A stretch of 64,000 nt of DNA. It comes from Verrucomicrobiia bacterium. GTDB lineage: Bacteria; Verrucomicrobiota; Verrucomicrobiia; Verrucomicrobiales; DEV007. Under the pieces are notes generated by a model. It was not told where the DNA came from. It worked only from the letters and a program-made list of their open reading frames with translations, and did no database searches. The stretch lies in the NCBI GenBank assembly GCA_030425385.1, contig JAUIAH010000027.1:1-64000 (forward strand), read 5' to 3'. Made by a program: the position numbers and the translations under genes. This document shows, one piece after another, positions 60,975-64,000 of this stretch. Positions within the stretch are counted from its first letter, which is position 1; every line of letters starts with the position of its first letter.

Positions 60975-63122
60975 ATGAACGGCAATCAATCCGAATCTTC
61001 CCCCACGCTGCTGGGCCATCCTCCTGGACTCTTCACCCTCTTCTTCGCCGAGATGTGGGAGCGCTTCTCCTACTATGGGATGCGAGCGTTGCTTCTCTTC
61101 TACATGATCAAAGGCTTTCTCGGCTACAATGATGCCAAAGCCTATGCCGTCTATGGGGCCTACACGAGTTTGGTTTATGCCACGCCCTTCATCGGTGGAA
61201 TGTTAGCGGACCGCCTCTTAGGGCAGCGCTTTGCGGTGATCCTCGGGGGACTCCTCATGTCAGCAGGACACCTTGCGATGACGGCAGAGAACGAGTTTAT
61301 CTTCTTTCTCGCGTTGGCACTGCTCATCATCGGCAACGGCTTCTTCAAACCTAACATCTCCACCATGGTGGGTGATCATTACCCGAAAGCAAGCGACCGC
61401 AAAGACACCGGCTTCACCATCTTCTACATGGGGATCAACCTGGGCGCCGCGCTCTCTCCCATTCTTTGTGGTTATGTTGGGGAAACCTATGGATGGCATA
61501 AGGGTTTCGGACTGGCGACCGCTGGCATGCTGGTGGGCACGGCCATCTTCGTGGCTCCCACTCGACTGACACAAGTCCTGATACTCTTCGGGGCGCTGCT
61601 CACGGCCGTTTCGCTCATCTTCCAACAACAGTTGGAGCCGGCGATCGCGAGCCTCTTCAACCTGGATGCCGCGACCACGGCTCTGACAAGTTTGCAGATC
61701 GGGACCCGTGTCTTTCTCGGGATCGCACTCTTGATCTCAGGAGCCGTGGCCATTGCTGCGCTCAACAAAGGCGGGATCCCTGAAGGCATCGGCGCGCCGC
61801 CATCCAAGGAGCGCTTGCAGCAGAAGCCCTTCCATGGTCAACACAAAGAGAGCCTTCTCATTTACCGAATCCTCGTCGGCGTGTGTGGCTTGGGCTTGCT
61901 CAGTTACGCCCTGATCAAGGGTGAGACGCTCAACGCCACCTGCTACGGTATCGCTCTCGCGGCTGGCCTCTTGGTGCCGCACCTGAAAGCCGTGGCCGCC
62001 GTGTTGGTGGGTTCGCTAGGAGTCCTCAGTCTGATCACCGTCCTTCTGCAAGGAAGCATTGCGGGCTATATCTTGATCACTTTCGGGATCCTCGCATTGA
62101 TCTATCTCCTCATCGTCACTTTTCAAAGTCCCAAGGTCGAGCGCGAACGGATGTTCGTCGTCCTCATCCTCACTTTCTTCTCCATGCTCTTCTGGGCGTT
62201 CTTTGAACAAGCAGGCAGCTCTATGAATAACTTCGCCGACCGCAACGTGGATCGCGCGGAAGAATCACGGCGACTCACGGACAACGACATTGGGACGACA
62301 ATCGCGTTCCGTGTGCCTATCAAAACCACTGATACCGAGATCCGAGCGCTCCCATTGCTCTCACAGGAACAGTTGGGGTATGAGAACAACGGCACGCTCT
62401 TCAACATGACGCAGCTGAGTGAACTGCGAGACGCGGTGCAGAAAGCGGAAGAAGGCGATTCCCCCACCCTGCGGGTCGAATGGCCCATCACGGAAGCCCA
62501 CGTCGGCATGGGCATCCTGGAGGAAGATGCTAGTGAAATCCCGGCATCGGAATTTCAAGCCGCCAACGCCATCTTCATTCTCATCTTCGGACTCGTCTTC
62601 ACCGCTATCTGGGGATTCCTCCGAGCGCGCGGCTGGGAGCCATCGACTCCCGTGAAGTTTGCCTTAGGGCTGTTACAAGTGGGCCTCGGCTTTGTTGCCC
62701 TCTGGTATGGAGCGCAGATCTGTGATAGCCGCGGCATGGTGGGCATGGTATGGCTCTTGCTCGCCTATCTCTTGCACACGACCGGCGAGCTTTGCCTCTC
62801 GCCGGTCGGCCTTTCCATGGTGACCAAGCTCTCGCCCGCCCGCATCGTCAGCACGGTGATGGGCACCTGGTTCCTCGCCACGGCCTTCTCCAACTACTTG
62901 GCCGCCCTCATCGCCATGCTCACCCGCGTGTCCGATGGAGGCGAAGAGCAAGTCGTGCCCGCGCCGATTGAGACCGTGAGCGTTTACGGAGGTGTCTTCG
63001 GAAAGATCGCTATCGTGGCGATTGCCTCAGCCATCATTTGCCTAGCGCTCACGCCACTGCTGAAGCGGTGGATGCATCTTGACAAGCCCAGCGATGACGA
63101 GCCCATCGCGTCGACGCACTAA
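60975..63122 (+). CDS. POT-family proton-dependent oligopeptide transporter
   Basis: The product is 715 residues, long for a family of about 450-600. The ExxER-type motif is AEMWERFSYYGMRALLLFYM near 27. Also present are FKPNISTMVGDHY near 130, the signature GFTIFYMGINLGAALSP near 150 and FWAFFEQAGSSMN near 405. A hydrophilic insertion of about 90-110 residues (about 420-525, rich in Glu and Asp) lies between two late membrane helices. It imports di- and tripeptides with H+. The start ATG was preferred to an in-frame TTG three codons upstream. Nothing is seen in the 140-bp upstream gap. Confidence 0.92.
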   Translation: MNGNQSESSPTLLGHPPGLFTLFFAEMWERFSYYGMRALLLFYMIKGFLGYNDAKAYAVYGAYTSLVYATPFIGGMLADRLLGQRFAVILGGLLMSAGHLAMTAENEFIFFLALALLIIGNGFFKPNISTMVGDHYPKASDRKDTGFTIFYMGINLGAALSPILCGYVGETYGWHKGFGLATAGMLVGTAIFVAPTRLTQVLILFGALLTAVSLIFQQQLEPAIASLFNLDAATTALTSLQIGTRVFLGIALLISGAVAIAALNKGGIPEGIGAPPSKERLQQKPFHGQHKESLLIYRILVGVCGLGLLSYALIKGETLNATCYGIALAAGLLVPHLKAVAAVLVGSLGVLSLITVLLQGSIAGYILITFGILALIYLLIVTFQSPKVERERMFVVLILTFFSMLFWAFFEQAGSSMNNFADRNVDRAEESRRLTDNDIGTTIAFRVPIKTTDTEIRALPLLSQEQLGYENNGTLFNMTQLSELRDAVQKAEEGDSPTLRVEWPITEAHVGMGILEEDASEIPASEFQAANAIFILIFGLVFTAIWGFLRARGWEPSTPVKFALGLLQVGLGFVALWYGAQICDSRGMVGMVWLLLAYLLHTTGELCLSPVGLSMVTKLSPARIVSTVMGTWFLATAFSNYLAALIAMLTRVSDGGEEQVVPAPIETVSVYGGVFGKIAIVAIASAIICLALTPLLKRWMHLDKPSDDEPIASTH

Positions 63123-63140
63123 CACCCACCCACTCAACCC

Positions 63141-64000
63141 ATGAGAGCTTTCCTTTCCTGCCTTGCCTTCAGTCTTCTGTTAGTTCGAGCCGATGCGCGC
63201 CCTCCAAATATCATCGTCATCTTTCTCGACGACGCTGGCTGGGCAGACTTTGAGCCGTTTGGCAATCCTCCTTATGAGACGCCCCACGTCGCTCAGCTCG
63301 CGTCCGAGGGCACCCGATTCAACCAATTCTACGTGCCTCAGGCAATCTGCTCGGCCTCGCGAGCAGCGCTTTTGTCAGGATGCTATCCGGGACGAACAAA
63401 GGTCTTTGGCGCTCATGGTCCCAATGGGCGTGGGCTCGATCCGCAGTTCACAAACATCGCCGAGATGCTGAAAGCGGTCGACTATCACACGGCGATCTTT
63501 GGCAAATGGCACGTGGGCGACCAGCCCGAGACGCGCCCCGCCGCGCGAGGGTTCGACACCTCCGCCGGCCTCATGTATTCCAATGACATGTGGGAATTCC
63601 ACCCACAGAATCCCGAGCACTGGGGCAAGTTTCCCTTACAATACTACGAAGACAATGAGGTCACCATTCCTCGCGTGACGAAGGAGCATCAGCCCTTCCT
63701 CACCACTTGGTATACGGAGAAGGCGGTTGAGTTCATTGGGAACCATAAGAACGACCCTTTCTTTCTCTACGTGCCGCATTCCATGCCCCATGTGCCGCTC
63801 TTCGTCAGTGAGAAGTTTGCAGGGAAATCGGGTGCCGGTTTGTTAGGGGACGTACTCATGGAGATTGACTGGTCCGTCGGGCAGATCAATCAGGCAGTGA
63901 AAGACCACGGGATTGAGGAAGAAACCCTCATTGTCTTCACCTCTGACAACGGTCCGTGGATCGCCTATGGTAATCACGCAGGCGCCACGCCCTATCGCGA
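63141..64000 (+). CDS. Sulfatase (N-terminal part, runs past the window edge)
   Basis: At least 286 residues, open at 64000. A signal peptide (RAFLSCLAFSLLLVRADA) is followed by the sulfatase start PPNIIVIFLDDAGWADFEPFG with the metal-binding Asp pair. The modified residue is C70 in CSASR (70-74), the CxAxR variant of the usual CxPxR, then AALLSGCYPGR. Further metal or substrate residues are in FGKWHVGDQ and FTSDNGPW. It needs formylglycine conversion of C70 by a maturation enzyme, which is not evident in the window. Desulfation of polysaccharides is likely. Confidence 0.9.
   Translation, partial: MRAFLSCLAFSLLLVRADARPPNIIVIFLDDAGWADFEPFGNPPYETPHVAQLASEGTRFNQFYVPQAICSASRAALLSGCYPGRTKVFGAHGPNGRGLDPQFTNIAEMLKAVDYHTAIFGKWHVGDQPETRPAARGFDTSAGLMYSNDMWEFHPQNPEHWGKFPLQYYEDNEVTIPRVTKEHQPFLTTWYTEKAVEFIGNHKNDPFFLYVPHSMPHVPLFVSEKFAGKSGAGLLGDVLMEIDWSVGQINQAVKDHGIEEETLIVFTSDNGPWIAYGNHAGATPYR

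Overview
The window reads like a chromosome segment from a free-living member of the Verrucomicrobiota (PVC group). The evidence is the gene mix: Tat-exported DUF1501 proteins, several Gfo/Idh/MocA oxidoreductases, a sulfatase, a PQQ-like beta-propeller protein, a Uma2 protein, a GH62 arabinofuranosidase and WxxxDP-type repeat proteins. A sequence matching the LexA operator described for Verrucomicrobia (TGTTC-N4-GAACA) overlaps the integrase start. Species cannot be named from sequence alone. No rRNA, tRNA, CRISPR array or IS element was seen.

Positions 1-4399 are the intI end of a chromosomal integron. An integron integrase gene (2804-4399, +) faces away from a cassette array on the minus strand. 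The array has four attC sites of nearly constant length (81-208, 1043-1170, 1437-1563, 2000-2127). From attI outward the cassettes hold a zinc-ribbon protein, a small exported SLBB protein, a cassette with no convincing gene, and an ankyrin protein. The first and fourth cassette proteins share the same N-terminal four-cysteine module. A fifth cassette is cut by the window edge.

Positions 4519-16930 begin with two large paralogous helical-repeat exported proteins. They continue with a VanZ-like protein, an SDR oxidoreductase, a tandem pair of amidohydrolases (one apparently active, one without most metal ligands), a sugar-isomerase-like TIM barrel, IF-1, a GH62 enzyme, a YjdF-type membrane protein, a SOUL protein and a fasciclin protein. 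At 17101 a CarH/LitR-type B12 photoreceptor-repressor is divergent from the fasciclin gene, and the shared intergenic region carries GTCTA repeats over a likely promoter.

Positions 18122-32170 are dominated by exported catabolic genes: three Gfo/Idh/MocA proteins, two DUF1501 proteins, an esterase, a HAD protein, a DCC protein, a PQQ-like propeller and an NlpC/P60 peptidase. A solitary E2 acyltransferase lies among them. Positions 32152-41398 hold hflK-hflC plus a small PspB-like membrane gene, then an operon-like run of AGCS symporter, UvrD-type helicase, ABC exporter and an unknown membrane protein.

Positions 41415-64000 hold a TolC/adaptor/ATPase set without its permease, a phosphoesterase, an Smr protein, a cysteine-free FmdB-like protein, an FG-GAP propeller, glycerate kinase, Uma2, an M48 protease, opcA, a small lipoprotein, a SUMF1-LamG protein, mgtE, a tight DUF1015 / methyltransferase / RtcB operon, an amidase, a POT peptide transporter and the start of a sulfatase.

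The most interesting candidates are the SOS-type integron with an extended integrase and cassettes sharing a zinc-ribbon module, the CarH operator region, the active/inactive amidohydrolase pair, and the methyltransferase-RtcB operon.
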